Below are positions 17,996-26,899 of a stretch of 64,000 bases of DNA, one piece after another. Position numbers and translations under genes: made by a program. Each line of letters starts with the position of its first letter. Positions within the stretch are counted from its first letter, which is position 1. The notes beneath the pieces are model-generated. The model was not told the origin of the DNA and searched no databases. It was given only the letters and a program-made list of their open reading frames with translations. This stretch comes from Sphingopyxis macrogoltabida (GTDB taxonomy: Bacteria; Pseudomonadota; Alphaproteobacteria; Sphingomonadales; Sphingomonadaceae), in NCBI GenBank assembly GCA_003241685.1, contig QFPJ01000013.1:142736-206735 (forward strand). Direction: 5' to 3'.

Positions 17996-20661
17996 CAGCC
18001 AATGACCGACCATCACCAGAGGCCTTTCTGCGTCAGGCGGCGCAGGAAGGCCGCGGCCGTTTGAAGGTCTTCCTCGGTGCGGCGCCTGGCGTCGGCAAGA
18101 CGTGGGAAATGCTGACCGATGGCCGCCAACGCCGCGACGCCGGGATCGATGTCGTGATCGGCGTGGTGGAGACGCATGGCCGGCGCGAGACCGAAGCCCT
18201 TGTGCAAGGCCATGAGATCTTGCCGCGCCGGGCCGTCGATCATCAGGGCCACAGCCTCGGCGAAATGGATATCGATGCCATTCTCGAGCGGCACCCCGAA
18301 CTTGTTCTGGTCGATGAACTTGCCCACAGCAATGCGCCGGGCAGTCGCCACCCCAAACGTTATCAGGACGTCGGGGAATTGCTGGATGCCGGGATCGACG
18401 TCTATTCGACGCTCAACATCCAGCATGTCGAAAGCCTCAATGACGTCGTCGCGTCATTCACGCGGGTCCGTGTGCGCGAGACCGTCCCGGATTCGATCCT
18501 CGAAAGCGCCGAAATCCAGGTTGTCGATATTCCGCCCGACGAGTTGATAGAGCGGCTGCGTGACGGCAAGGTCTATATTCCGCAGGAAGCCAGCCGGGCG
18601 CTTACGCATTTCTTCTCCAAATCGAATCTCACCGCCCTGCGCGAACTCGCGCTGCGCCGCGCCGCGCAGGCGGTCGATGCGCAAATGCTCGACCATGTCC
18701 GCAGTCACGCGCTCGCGGGCAGCTTTGCGGTGGGCGAACGCATTGTCGTCGCGGTCAGCGAACTCCCCGTGGCGGCCGAACTCGTCCGCGCGGGCAAGCG
18801 GCTCGCCGACGCGCTCAAGGCGCCGTGGACGGCGGTCTATATCGAGACGCGGCGCAGCCAGGGCATGTCGGATGATGATCGCCGTCAGCTGGCTGATACG
18901 CTCGCGCTGGCGTCGCGGCTGGGGGCTTCGACAGCCACGGTGCCCGCGGCCAGCGTCGTGGACGGGCTGCAGAGTTTTTCGCGCGATGCGCGTGCGACGC
19001 AAATCGTCATCGGCAAATCGAACCGGCCGTGGTGGTTCGAGATGCGTCACGGCTCCGTCGTCGATCAACTGGTCCGAACGATCGACGATGTCGCGGTACA
19101 TGTGCTGCCGGGGGAGGTTGGCCAGCCGGGCGGGCAGCGTCACGCGAAAGCGCAGCCCGGCCGGTGGGGCCGACCGGCGCATTATATCTGGTCGCTGGCG
19201 ATGGTGAGCGCAATGGCCGTGCTCGGGCGCCTGCTGATCGAGGTGATCGACCTCAGCAATATTTCGCTGCTGTTCCTGATCCCGGTGATGTTTGCCGCCG
19301 CTACCTTCGGCCTCCGCGCGGGGCTGTTCGCCGGGCTTGCGTCCAGCCTTGCCTATAATTTCTTCTTCCTGCCGCCGACGGGCACGCTGACGGTCAACAA
19401 TCCGGAAAATGTGATCAGCATCCTCGTGTTGCTCGGCGTCGCGATCGTGACCAGCCAGTTCGCCGCGCGCGTGCGTGCACAGGCCGACCTCGCGCAATCG
19501 AGCGCGCGTCAGAATGCCGCGCTCGCCAGCTTTTCGCGGCAATTGACCGCGGCGCCCGACCAGGATGCGCTGATGCAAGCCATCTGTGCCGAGGTCGGGC
19601 GCCTGCTCGATGTCCGCACGGTGCTGTTGCTGCCGTCTGCCGATGGGCCGATGCTGCGCGCCGCGGTGCCGCCCGAGGACCGGCTGGAACAGATCGAACG
19701 CGCCGCCGCGCAATGGGCGATCGACAATGCCCAGCCCGCCGGGCGAGGTTCGGCAACGCTGACGGCGTCGGACTGGCTCTTTCACCCGCTGCGCACGACG
19801 CGCGGCGTGCTCGGCGTGTTGGGAATGACGCGCGACGACGCGCGCGAACCCGTGCGGTCGGACATGGTGCCGCTCCTGATGAGCCTGCTCGATCAGGCCT
19901 CGATCGCCCTCGATCGCATGGAGCTGGAAGAAGCATCGCTTCACGCGCGCCAGATCGGCGAGCGCGATCGACTCCGCTCGGCGCTGCTCTCGTCGGTAAG
20001 CCACGACCTCCGCACGCCGCTCACCACGATATTGTCCGCGGCGCAGGAGATGCGGCGCCAGCCGTCGGCCGAAATGGCGGCGACGATCGAGACCGAGGCG
20101 CTGCGCCTCAACCGCTTCGTCTCGAACCTGCTCGACATGGCCCGGGTCGAGGCCGGCGCCCTGCCGATGAAGGCCGAAGCGACCGAATTGTTCGATGCCG
20201 CCGCGAGCGCGGCGCATGACACCCGCGCCTCGCTCGCCGGGCACGAGGTGCTGATCGATATCGCGTCCAGCATCCCGATGGTGCGGGTCGACCCGGTCCT
20301 GCTCCACCACTGCCTGATCAACCTGCTCGACAATGCCGGGCGTTACGCCGATCCCGGCACGCCTATCGCGATCCGCGCGAGCCGCACCGCCGAAGCGATC
20401 CTGCTTTCGGTGATCGACCAGGGGCCGGGGATCGCGCCGGGCAACGAGAAGCGCGTCTTCGAAACCTTCACGCGGCTCGAGGGAAGCGACCGGGCCAAGC
20501 ATGGAACCGGACTCGGCCTCGCGATCGTCAAGGGCTTTGCCGAGGCGATGGGGCTGACGGTCGAGGCGGGCAACAACAGCGAGCCGCATGGCGCGCGCTT
20601 CACGATCCGCATCCCCGAAACGCTGATCATGACGGATCTGACCGACAAGGACATCCCATGA
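17992..20661 (+). CDS. kdpD: KdpD sensor histidine kinase
   Basis: An 889-residue protein, close to the usual length. In order: the KdpD domain with Walker A (GAAPGVGKTWEM) and Walker B (LVLVDELAHSN), a universal-stress-like domain, four membrane helices (about residues 400-495), a GAF-like region, the phosphoacceptor His near residue 670 (SSVSHDLRTPLTTI), and the ATPase domain with NLLDNAGRYA and GTGLGLAIVKG. It senses low K+ or turgor/ionic changes and phosphorylates KdpE. GTG start, overlapping kdpC. Confidence 0.97.
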   Translation: MTANDRPSPEAFLRQAAQEGRGRLKVFLGAAPGVGKTWEMLTDGRQRRDAGIDVVIGVVETHGRRETEALVQGHEILPRRAVDHQGHSLGEMDIDAILERHPELVLVDELAHSNAPGSRHPKRYQDVGELLDAGIDVYSTLNIQHVESLNDVVASFTRVRVRETVPDSILESAEIQVVDIPPDELIERLRDGKVYIPQEASRALTHFFSKSNLTALRELALRRAAQAVDAQMLDHVRSHALAGSFAVGERIVVAVSELPVAAELVRAGKRLADALKAPWTAVYIETRRSQGMSDDDRRQLADTLALASRLGASTATVPAASVVDGLQSFSRDARATQIVIGKSNRPWWFEMRHGSVVDQLVRTIDDVAVHVLPGEVGQPGGQRHAKAQPGRWGRPAHYIWSLAMVSAMAVLGRLLIEVIDLSNISLLFLIPVMFAAATFGLRAGLFAGLASSLAYNFFFLPPTGTLTVNNPENVISILVLLGVAIVTSQFAARVRAQADLAQSSARQNAALASFSRQLTAAPDQDALMQAICAEVGRLLDVRTVLLLPSADGPMLRAAVPPEDRLEQIERAAAQWAIDNAQPAGRGSATLTASDWLFHPLRTTRGVLGVLGMTRDDAREPVRSDMVPLLMSLLDQASIALDRMELEEASLHARQIGERDRLRSALLSSVSHDLRTPLTTILSAAQEMRRQPSAEMAATIETEALRLNRFVSNLLDMARVEAGALPMKAEATELFDAAASAAHDTRASLAGHEVLIDIASSIPMVRVDPVLLHHCLINLLDNAGRYADPGTPIAIRASRTAEAILLSVIDQGPGIAPGNEKRVFETFTRLEGSDRAKHGTGLGLAIVKGFAEAMGLTVEAGNNSEPHGARFTIRIPETLIMTDLTDKDIP

Positions 20662-21365
20662 AAACTCGCCACAAGGTCTTGGTCGTCGATGACGAGCTGC
20701 ATATCCGCCGCCTGATCCATGCGGCGCTGGAGCGTGCCGACTATGCGATCGTCGAAGCCGAAAATGCGCGCGAGGCGATGGAGCGGCTGCGCGACGAGCG
20801 CCCTGACATCGTGCTGCTCGACCTCGGACTGCCCGACCGCGACGGGCTGGAACTTGTGCCGCTGGTCAAGCAACAGTCGGATACGACGCTGATCGTCGTG
20901 TCGGCGCGCGACGCGACCGAAGAAAAGGTGGCGGCGCTCGACCTGGGCGCCGACGATTATCTCACCAAGCCGTTCGACACCGACGAATTGCTCGCGCGGG
21001 TGCGCGTCGCGCTGCGCAACCGCCTGACGCGCGATGGCGGAAATCTGACCGTGACGGTCGGGGACGTCAAACTCGATCTGGTCGCGCGCATCGTGACGAA
21101 GGGCGATGAGGAGATACATCTGACGCCCAAGGAATATGCGGTGCTCGCCCAGCTTGCGCGCTTTCCCGGGCGGGTGATCACGCACAAGCAGATCATGGCC
21201 GAGGTCTGGCCGCACGAGCATGAGCATCATGTCGAATATCTGCGTGTGCTGGTCCGCACGCTGCGCCAGAAGCTGGAGGTCGATCCGCAGCAGCCGCAGA
21301 TCATCTCCAACGAACTCGGGATCGGCTATCGCTTGCGGGTCGGAACCGAGAGTTCCGGAGGGTGA
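20658..21365 (+). CDS. kdpE: KdpE response regulator
   Basis: A 235-residue OmpR-family regulator. The receiver domain has the acidic pair Asp11/Asp12, phosphoacceptor Asp55 (VLLDLGLPD), Ser/Thr switch residue (VVSARD) and Lys (LTKPFD). The C-terminal winged helix includes EIHLTPKEYAVL. The ATG overlaps the kdpD stop (ATGA). It should activate the kdp promoter; the TACGC direct repeat at 13312-13327 is a candidate site. Confidence 0.97.
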   Translation: MKTRHKVLVVDDELHIRRLIHAALERADYAIVEAENAREAMERLRDERPDIVLLDLGLPDRDGLELVPLVKQQSDTTLIVVSARDATEEKVAALDLGADDYLTKPFDTDELLARVRVALRNRLTRDGGNLTVTVGDVKLDLVARIVTKGDEEIHLTPKEYAVLAQLARFPGRVITHKQIMAEVWPHEHEHHVEYLRVLVRTLRQKLEVDPQQPQIISNELGIGYRLRVGTESSGG

Positions 21366-21515
21366 GGGCGATCGATGTCGCGGTGAGGCGGTCGTCGCAT
21401 TCGCGGCTTTCGTCACCGACGCGATCAGCGGAACGCGCTGACGGGTCGAGATCGTGAAGCCGATCGCCAATCATATGAAATCACAACGCCGCGTTAATTT
21501 CCCCAATCTCGAATT

Positions 21516-21535
21516 ACTACGCGCGCCTGCGTAGT
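21516..21535 (+). promoter_or_regulatory. Inverted repeat ACTACGC-N6-GCGTAGT
   Basis: A perfect 7-base inverted repeat with a 6-base spacer, 25 bases before a small ORF with a strong ribosome binding site. Its arm ACTACGC also occurs in the kdp promoter region (13321-13327). It could be an operator controlling the small ORF or the end structure of the kdp mRNA; no T-run follows. Confidence 0.4.
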
Positions 21536-21560
21536 TGATTGGCCTCGTTTGGAGGTTCCA

Positions 21561-21644
21561 ATGAAGAGATGGCATGAAACGCTTGCCGCCAATCTTGGCT
21601 TGCGCATCGGCGGCATGGTGCTTTTCGTCATCCTGGTCTGCTGA
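21561..21644 (+). CDS. Small membrane protein (27 aa) downstream of kdpE
   Basis: GGAGG stands six bases before an ATG that opens 27 codons. The product begins MKRWHETLAANLGLRIG and ends with a hydrophobic stretch GGMVLFVILVC. This resembles a short, positively charged single-span membrane peptide. It lies between kdpE and a convergent TonB receptor gene. No family is recognised; the call rests on the ribosome binding site and composition. Confidence 0.5.
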   Translation: MKRWHETLAANLGLRIGGMVLFVILVC

Positions 21645-21696
21645 CGAACCGGCCAAAAGGACAGTCAGACAGGTCCATGGCTCGCCAAAAACGCGA

Positions 21697-21726
21697 CCCG
21701 GCCGATCGTTCGGTTAATCGGCCGGG
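21697..21726 (-). terminator. Intrinsic terminator of the second TonB receptor gene
   Basis: A 10-bp perfect stem (CCCGGCCGAT / ATCGGCCGGG) begins just past the receptor stop. Read on the minus strand, the stem is followed within a few bases by TTTTT. Position and orientation fit termination of the receptor transcript. Confidence 0.65.
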
Positions 21727-21733
21727 CGCGGGC

Positions 21734-23941
21734 TCATCGTCGCAGCGAGACCTGCAATGCAATCGTCCGCGGCGTTTCGGTGCCCAGTACCGCGGCGCCG
21801 GGCGTGTTCGGCAACGGAAAGCCGAACGAGGCGATGCGCTCATCGTTGAGATTCTTGCCGACAAGCGCAACCTCCCAGCCATCGCGCTCGTTGGCGAGCC
21901 CCAGGCGGAGGTTGATCTTTCCATAGCTGTCGGAAACCGGGACGATGGATCCCGCCGGGGCGAGCAGGGCGGAAGACCGGAAGTTGACATTCGCATTGGC
22001 CAGAAATTCGAGATTGTCGCTGATCGGCTTGCGGATATCGATGCCCGCTATGCCGCTCCACTTCGGCGCGCGGGGCACCGGCGTGTTTGCATCGACATCC
22101 TTGACCTTTGAATAGGTGACGGCGGCATTGAGGTTGATGCCATCGGCCAGGGGAACCCGCACGTCCACTTCGGCCCCGCGCGAACGGATGTTCAGGTTTT
22201 GCACGATGAACACGCTGTTGACCGAAAAGGTGTTCTGAAAGCCGTCGACCGAGGTGTTGAACAGGGCAAGGTTGAAGTGGCCGCGGCCGAAAATGTCGAA
22301 CTTGCCGCCGACTTCCACCGTCCGTGCGACCTCGCCCTCATATTCCGCCGACACCGGCGCATTGTTGACCGCGGACGGCGAGATTTGATAGCCGCCGCTC
22401 TTGCTGCCCTGCGACCAGGACGCATAGAGCATGCCGGTCGACGGAAGCTTGTATTGCACGCCGAACGAGCCATCGAGATTGCCTTCTTTCCGGCGTAGTT
22501 CGGTTTCGGCGAACGGGCGGAAAGTGACATTGGTCAGCGGGCCGGCGACGAGCGTCGTGCGGCTGAGCGTCGCGTCCTTGATTTCGCGCGTATAGCGACC
22601 GCCGACCGTGGCGGTCAGCCGGTCGGTGAGATTATATTGCAACTGCCCGAACGCGGAATAGGCCTGGACATCCTGTTCATAACGCCCGTCGAAGGCACCG
22701 GGCGCCGCGAAACTCGCCGATTGGACGACCTGCTGGTTGAGCGTCCAGACGTCTTTCATCGCGTAAAGGCCGAACACATAGCTGAAGCGGTTCGCCGCAT
22801 CGGAGGTCAGCCGGAATTCCTGCGAAATCTTGCGGTCGGATTCATATTCGAAGCGGTTCGCAAAGTCGGTCGGCATGAAGTCGATGTCGAGCTGGCGGTC
22901 GCTCTTGTACCGGGTGAAGCCGGTCAGCGATGTCAGCACCGCCCACCCCATGTCATGGTCCAGGTTCACGGCGACGCGGTGCCCGTTCTGGCTGTCGCGC
23001 GGCTCCCCGGCCAGCGGGCTGGTGGCATTGGTCCGCTGGTTGAACAGCGATTCAAATCCGGGAACGCCGGTCCTCGCGGCGCGCGCCGCCGCATTTCCGT
23101 TGCGGTCGGGCGTGATCTCGAACCCCTGGCCCTTCGACCGGAAGCGTTGATATTCATAGATTGCGGTGAGATCGGTGGCATCGCCCAACTGCCAGTCCAG
23201 CACGGCGCGTCCGGCAAGCGTCTTGCTGCGCGCGCCATATTTGTCGCTGGCCACATTATACACCCAGCCGCCGTTGTCGGCGAACAGCCCGGCAAAACGG
23301 ACCGCCGCATTGGGTCCCAGCGGAATGTCGACGCCGGCCTCGACCCGCGTCGAGTCATATTCGAATTCCCGGCTGGCCTGAATGTTGAAGGCGAGGTCGC
23401 TGCCGGGCTTGCGCGACGAAAAGCTCAGGGCGCCGAGGCTGGTATTCTTGCCGAGCAGCGCGGTCTGCGTCCCCTTGACGGCCTCGACCCGCTCGAGATC
23501 GAAGATGCCCGCAAGATATTCGCGGGCGTGGGCCGAAAAGACGCCGTCGAAAAAGGCCGCGACCGACTGGTCGAACGATTGGCCGCCCGGGTTGGACCCC
23601 AAGCCGCGCATCGTCACGGCCAGCGAATTGTTCGCGACGGGCTGGATCAGCAGTCCGGGAACGAGCGTATTGAGCTGGGTGACATTGGTGACGTCGGCCC
23701 TGGCAAGATTCTGGCCGCCGACCACGGTGACCGAAAGCGGGGCGTCCTGGACGCTTTCAGCGCGGCGGCGCGCCGTTACGATGATCTCGCCGGGGTCGGC
23801 GGCATCGGCGGTCGCCTGATCTTCCGCAGCGTCGCGTGGGGTTGGTTCCGCCTCCGTCGGGGCGTCCTGGGCCTGAGCCGTTCCGCCGGTCCAAGCAGTG
23901 GCCAAGGCAATAGCGGTCCCTGCCAGAATCCTGTGGCGCAT
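21734..23941 (-). CDS. TonB-dependent outer-membrane receptor
   Basis: A 735-residue receptor with a signal peptide (to about AQAQD), the plug-domain start PGEIIVTARRRAESVQDAPL, and a full beta-barrel ending in a short basic tail SLRR. It is transcribed away from the sulfatase/FGE genes; the two units share a 180-base promoter region containing a palindrome at 24016-24031. The pairing suggests uptake of a sulfated substrate, by context only. Confidence 0.93.
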   Translation of the reverse strand: MRHRILAGTAIALATAWTGGTAQAQDAPTEAEPTPRDAAEDQATADAADPGEIIVTARRRAESVQDAPLSVTVVGGQNLARADVTNVTQLNTLVPGLLIQPVANNSLAVTMRGLGSNPGGQSFDQSVAAFFDGVFSAHAREYLAGIFDLERVEAVKGTQTALLGKNTSLGALSFSSRKPGSDLAFNIQASREFEYDSTRVEAGVDIPLGPNAAVRFAGLFADNGGWVYNVASDKYGARSKTLAGRAVLDWQLGDATDLTAIYEYQRFRSKGQGFEITPDRNGNAAARAARTGVPGFESLFNQRTNATSPLAGEPRDSQNGHRVAVNLDHDMGWAVLTSLTGFTRYKSDRQLDIDFMPTDFANRFEYESDRKISQEFRLTSDAANRFSYVFGLYAMKDVWTLNQQVVQSASFAAPGAFDGRYEQDVQAYSAFGQLQYNLTDRLTATVGGRYTREIKDATLSRTTLVAGPLTNVTFRPFAETELRRKEGNLDGSFGVQYKLPSTGMLYASWSQGSKSGGYQISPSAVNNAPVSAEYEGEVARTVEVGGKFDIFGRGHFNLALFNTSVDGFQNTFSVNSVFIVQNLNIRSRGAEVDVRVPLADGINLNAAVTYSKVKDVDANTPVPRAPKWSGIAGIDIRKPISDNLEFLANANVNFRSSALLAPAGSIVPVSDSYGKINLRLGLANERDGWEVALVGKNLNDERIASFGFPLPNTPGAAVLGTETPRTIALQVSLRR

Positions 23942-24015
23942 TCTCTCTCTCCCTGTTCATATTATTATTGGAGATCGAGCTAAACTGTTCCAATATATAA
24001 ATCAACGCTTGAATT

Positions 24016-24031
24016 TTGTCCGAATGGACAA
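24016..24031. promoter_or_regulatory. Palindrome TTGTCC-GAAT-GGACAA
   Basis: A perfect 6+6 inverted repeat with a 4-base centre in the divergent promoter between the TonB receptor and the sulfatase gene. The arrangement is typical of a dimeric repressor site. A degenerate relative TTGGTC-AATA-GGACAA occurs at 32323-32338 upstream of the ring-cleavage dioxygenase, which hints at a shared regulator. Confidence 0.5.
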
Positions 24032-24122
24032 TAAAAATCGGCTCCGCCGTAGCTGGGCAATGACAAAGAGCGGATACCGCCATAGACCCGGCCTGGCGTT
24101 CAGAGAGGATGGCCATAAGACC

Positions 24123-25827
24123 ATGAAACGAAACGGATATGCTTTCGCGCGCTTGGGATTGCTCGGCGCCGCAACCGGCTTGGTGACCCTTGCGGCGCCG
24201 GCTGGGGTATCTGCGAAATCGCCGGACTCAAGGCCCAATATCCTCCTGATCCGGCGAAATCTCCACCCCGAATCTGGACCGGCTGGCGTTGTCGGGGGTG
24301 CGCTTCAACCAGTTCTACGCGGCGCCGGCCTGTTCGCCGACGCGCGCCATGCTGCTGACCGGCGTGGACAATCACCGCGTCGGACTGGGATCGATGGTCG
24401 AACGGATGCCGCGCGAATTCGCCAATTGTCCGGGATATGAGGGACGATTGAATGTCCGGGCCGCGACGATCGCCGAGCGGCTGGGCGAGGGCGGATATAG
24501 AACCATCCTTTCGGGCAAATGGCACCTTGGAACGGATGCCGGGGATGCGCCTGTGCATCGCGGCTTTGAATCCTCCTTCGCTTTGCTGGGGGGCGCCCAC
24601 AATCATTACGGCCTCGATCAGACGGGCCCCTGGCTTGCCCAGAATATTGCGTCGAAATATCGGCTTGGCGCGGATTTGGTGCAGTTTCCGGAAGGCGAAT
24701 ATTCCAGCGATCTTTTCACCGACAGGCTGATTTCATTCTTGGGGGAGGACCGGTCGCGGCCCTTTTTCGCCTATCTTCCTCTCACGGCCCCGCATTGGCC
24801 GCTGCAGGCTCCGGCCGAGGCCGTGGCAAAATATCGTGGGCGTTACGATGCCGGTCCGGCGGCGCTTGCCGAGCAACGCGTCGCACGCATGAAGGCGCTT
24901 GGCATCCTGCCCGCAAATCTGTCCTACTCCCTCGCGCCGTTGCAGGCGAAATGGGCCGCGCTTTCGTCAGAGGAGCGGGCGCGGCAGACGCGGGCGATGG
25001 AAATTTACGCCGCGATGGTCGAGGAGATGGACCGGGATATCGGCCATGTGCTCGATACGCTGCGCGCGGACGGCCGGTTGGACAATACGGTCGTCATATT
25101 CCTTTCGGACAATGGCGCGGCGGGAGAAGCGCAGAATATTCCGCCAAGGGCAAAGCTCGATGCGAAGGGCGCCCCCGAACTGCCCCTCGATCTGTCGCTC
25201 GCCAACATGGGCAATCCGAACTCCTTCGCAAGCTATGGCCCGCTTTGGGCGCAAGCCGGTTCCTGGCCGTTTCGCGAGACCAAGAGCCACACGACCGAGG
25301 GCGGAATAAGGGTGGCCGCCTTCATGGCGGGACCCGGCGTCCCGCAGGGGAAATGGATCGGCGCGCCCCTGCACGTAACCGATATCGCGCCGACCTTGCT
25401 CCAGCTGGCCCAAATTCCCGAGCGGCGCAAAGTCGCGGGCATCAAGCGGCTCGCGATCGAAGGGCGGGCCATCCAGCCGCATTGGCGGGCTGGTGCCGAA
25501 CCGCCCGAGCGGGCCTTGTTTTGGGAGCTTTTCGGTGATCGAGCGGTACGGGTGGGCAATTGGAAAGCCACCTATTTGATGAAGAGCACGCCGGGCGATG
25601 TCGCGGGCGGACAATGGCAATTGTTCGACCTTGCGACCGACCCCGGCGAACAGACGGACGTTGCCGCTGCACATCCGAAGGTCTTGAACGCGCTGGCGGG
25701 CAGGTGGGACGCCTATGCGGCGTCGCGCGGCGTGCGAATCTGGCCTGTGGCAAAGCCGGCAACGGTGGATCTTCGCCGCGAAAAAGTGGATGATTTCCGT
25801 TGCGGGGGAGATCCGCGAGCGTCTTAG
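24123..25827 (+). pseudogene. Sulfatase gene with a small internal deletion and frameshift
   Basis: The 5' part encodes a signal peptide and RPNILLI, the start of every sulfatase. Sulfatases then continue with a metal-binding Asp-Asp segment. Here, after position 24251, the sequence jumps straight to the GEISTPNLDRLA block in another frame (from 24253). About 40 bases are missing, including the Asp pair. The rest is intact: formylglycine motif CSPTR, SGKWHLG, FFAYLPLTAPHWP, FLSDNGA. A shorter protein starting at 24289 could be made but would lack the metal site and signal peptide. The neighbouring FGE is the enzyme that activates sulfatases. Confidence 0.8.
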
Positions 25828-25856
25828 GATCAGGGCCCAACGGTCAGCGAGGAATC

Positions 25857-26768
25857 ATGAAATATATCGCCGGCGGCGTCTTTGCCATGGGGTCGAGCCG
25901 TTTTTACCCCGAAGAGGCGCCGGTCAGGCAGGTGAGGGTCGATCCCTTCTGGATCGATGAAGCGCCGGTGACCAATGCCCAATTTGCCGAGTTCGTTTCC
26001 GCGACCGGGCATGTGACCTTTGCCGAAATAAGCCCGTCGCCGGACGACTATCCCGGCCTGTCGCCCGAACTGGCGCATCCCGGTTCGCTTATATTCGAAC
26101 AACCGGCAGGGGCGCTCGATCATGTGCGGATGAACTGGTGGCAATTTCGCGTGGGGGCCGATTGGCGGCATCCGCTCGGCCCGTCGAGCGATTTGTCGGG
26201 GCTCGAAGATCATCCCGTGGTTCATATCGCCTGGAGCGACGCGGTCGCTTTTGCCGCATGGGCGGACAAGTCGCTGCCGACGGAAGCCGAGTGGGAATTC
26301 GCCGCCAAGGGGGGCATGACGGGAGCGGACTTCGCCTGGGGGGAGGAGCTTGCCCCCGGCGGAAAGATGCTGGCCAATTACTGGCAAGGGCCGTTCCCGG
26401 TCCATAATTCCTTGGCCGATGGCTGGGAGCGAACCTCCCCCGTCGGCTATTTCCCGGCGAACGGTTATGGGCTTTACGACATGATCGGCAATGTATGGGA
26501 GTGGACGGCCGACTGGTTCGGGGTGTCCGACCCCGATCAGGCACCGGCCGGCCCGTGCTGCGTCGCCGCCAATCCTCGCGGCGGGTGCGAGGCGGACAGC
26601 CGCGATCCCGCCGCCGCCATTTCCGTGCCGCGAAAGGTCATCAAGGGCGGATCGCATCTTTGCGCGGAAAATTATTGCCGGCGCTATCGCCCGGCGGCGC
26701 GCTTCGCCCAGCCGATCGATACGACCACGGGCCATGTCGGTTTTCGATGCGTCCGTCGGGCGGCTTGA
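25857..26768 (+). CDS. Formylglycine-generating enzyme family protein (SUMF1/FGE)
   Basis: A 303-residue protein with the family features: EEAPVRQVRVDPFWIDEAPVTNAQF at the N-terminus, SLPTEAEWEFAAKGG, GNVWEWTADWF, and GGSHLCAENYCRRYRPAAR. Both active-site cysteines (Cys269 and Cys274) are present, so it should be an active copper-type FGE that oxidises the Cys of CxPxR in sulfatases. AGGAATC precedes the ATG. It follows the broken sulfatase gene by 29 bases. Its local client appears lost, but other sulfatases could be served. Confidence 0.92.
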   Translation: MKYIAGGVFAMGSSRFYPEEAPVRQVRVDPFWIDEAPVTNAQFAEFVSATGHVTFAEISPSPDDYPGLSPELAHPGSLIFEQPAGALDHVRMNWWQFRVGADWRHPLGPSSDLSGLEDHPVVHIAWSDAVAFAAWADKSLPTEAEWEFAAKGGMTGADFAWGEELAPGGKMLANYWQGPFPVHNSLADGWERTSPVGYFPANGYGLYDMIGNVWEWTADWFGVSDPDQAPAGPCCVAANPRGGCEADSRDPAAAISVPRKVIKGGSHLCAENYCRRYRPAARFAQPIDTTTGHVGFRCVRRAA

Positions 26769-26820
26769 CGGGCGCATTTCGCGCTCCCCCCGAACACGCC
26801 GGGCGGGTCAAATTTCTTGC

Positions 26821-26847
26821 TATATAAGGTTCCCTTCCATATAAAGG
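26821..26847 (+). promoter_or_regulatory. TATATAAGG/CCATATAAAGG double site, candidate MarR operator
   Basis: TATATAAGG at 26821-26829 is followed by CCCTT and ATATAAAGG at 26839-26847, forming an imperfect AT-rich dyad about 50 bases before a Rieske oxygenase gene. The pattern matches the cleaner palindrome at 29121-29141 upstream of another Rieske gene beside a MarR regulator. Binding is inference. Confidence 0.5.
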
Positions 26848-26899
26848 CGGCAATCGTCCGGATGATATGATTCCGGCACAAAAGCGGGAGAGTTTGGCG

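Noticed and set aside
18454..20589. Long minus-strand frame opposite kdpD (about 710 codons)
   Set aside because: Antisense to a fully recognisable kdpD; shadow frame.
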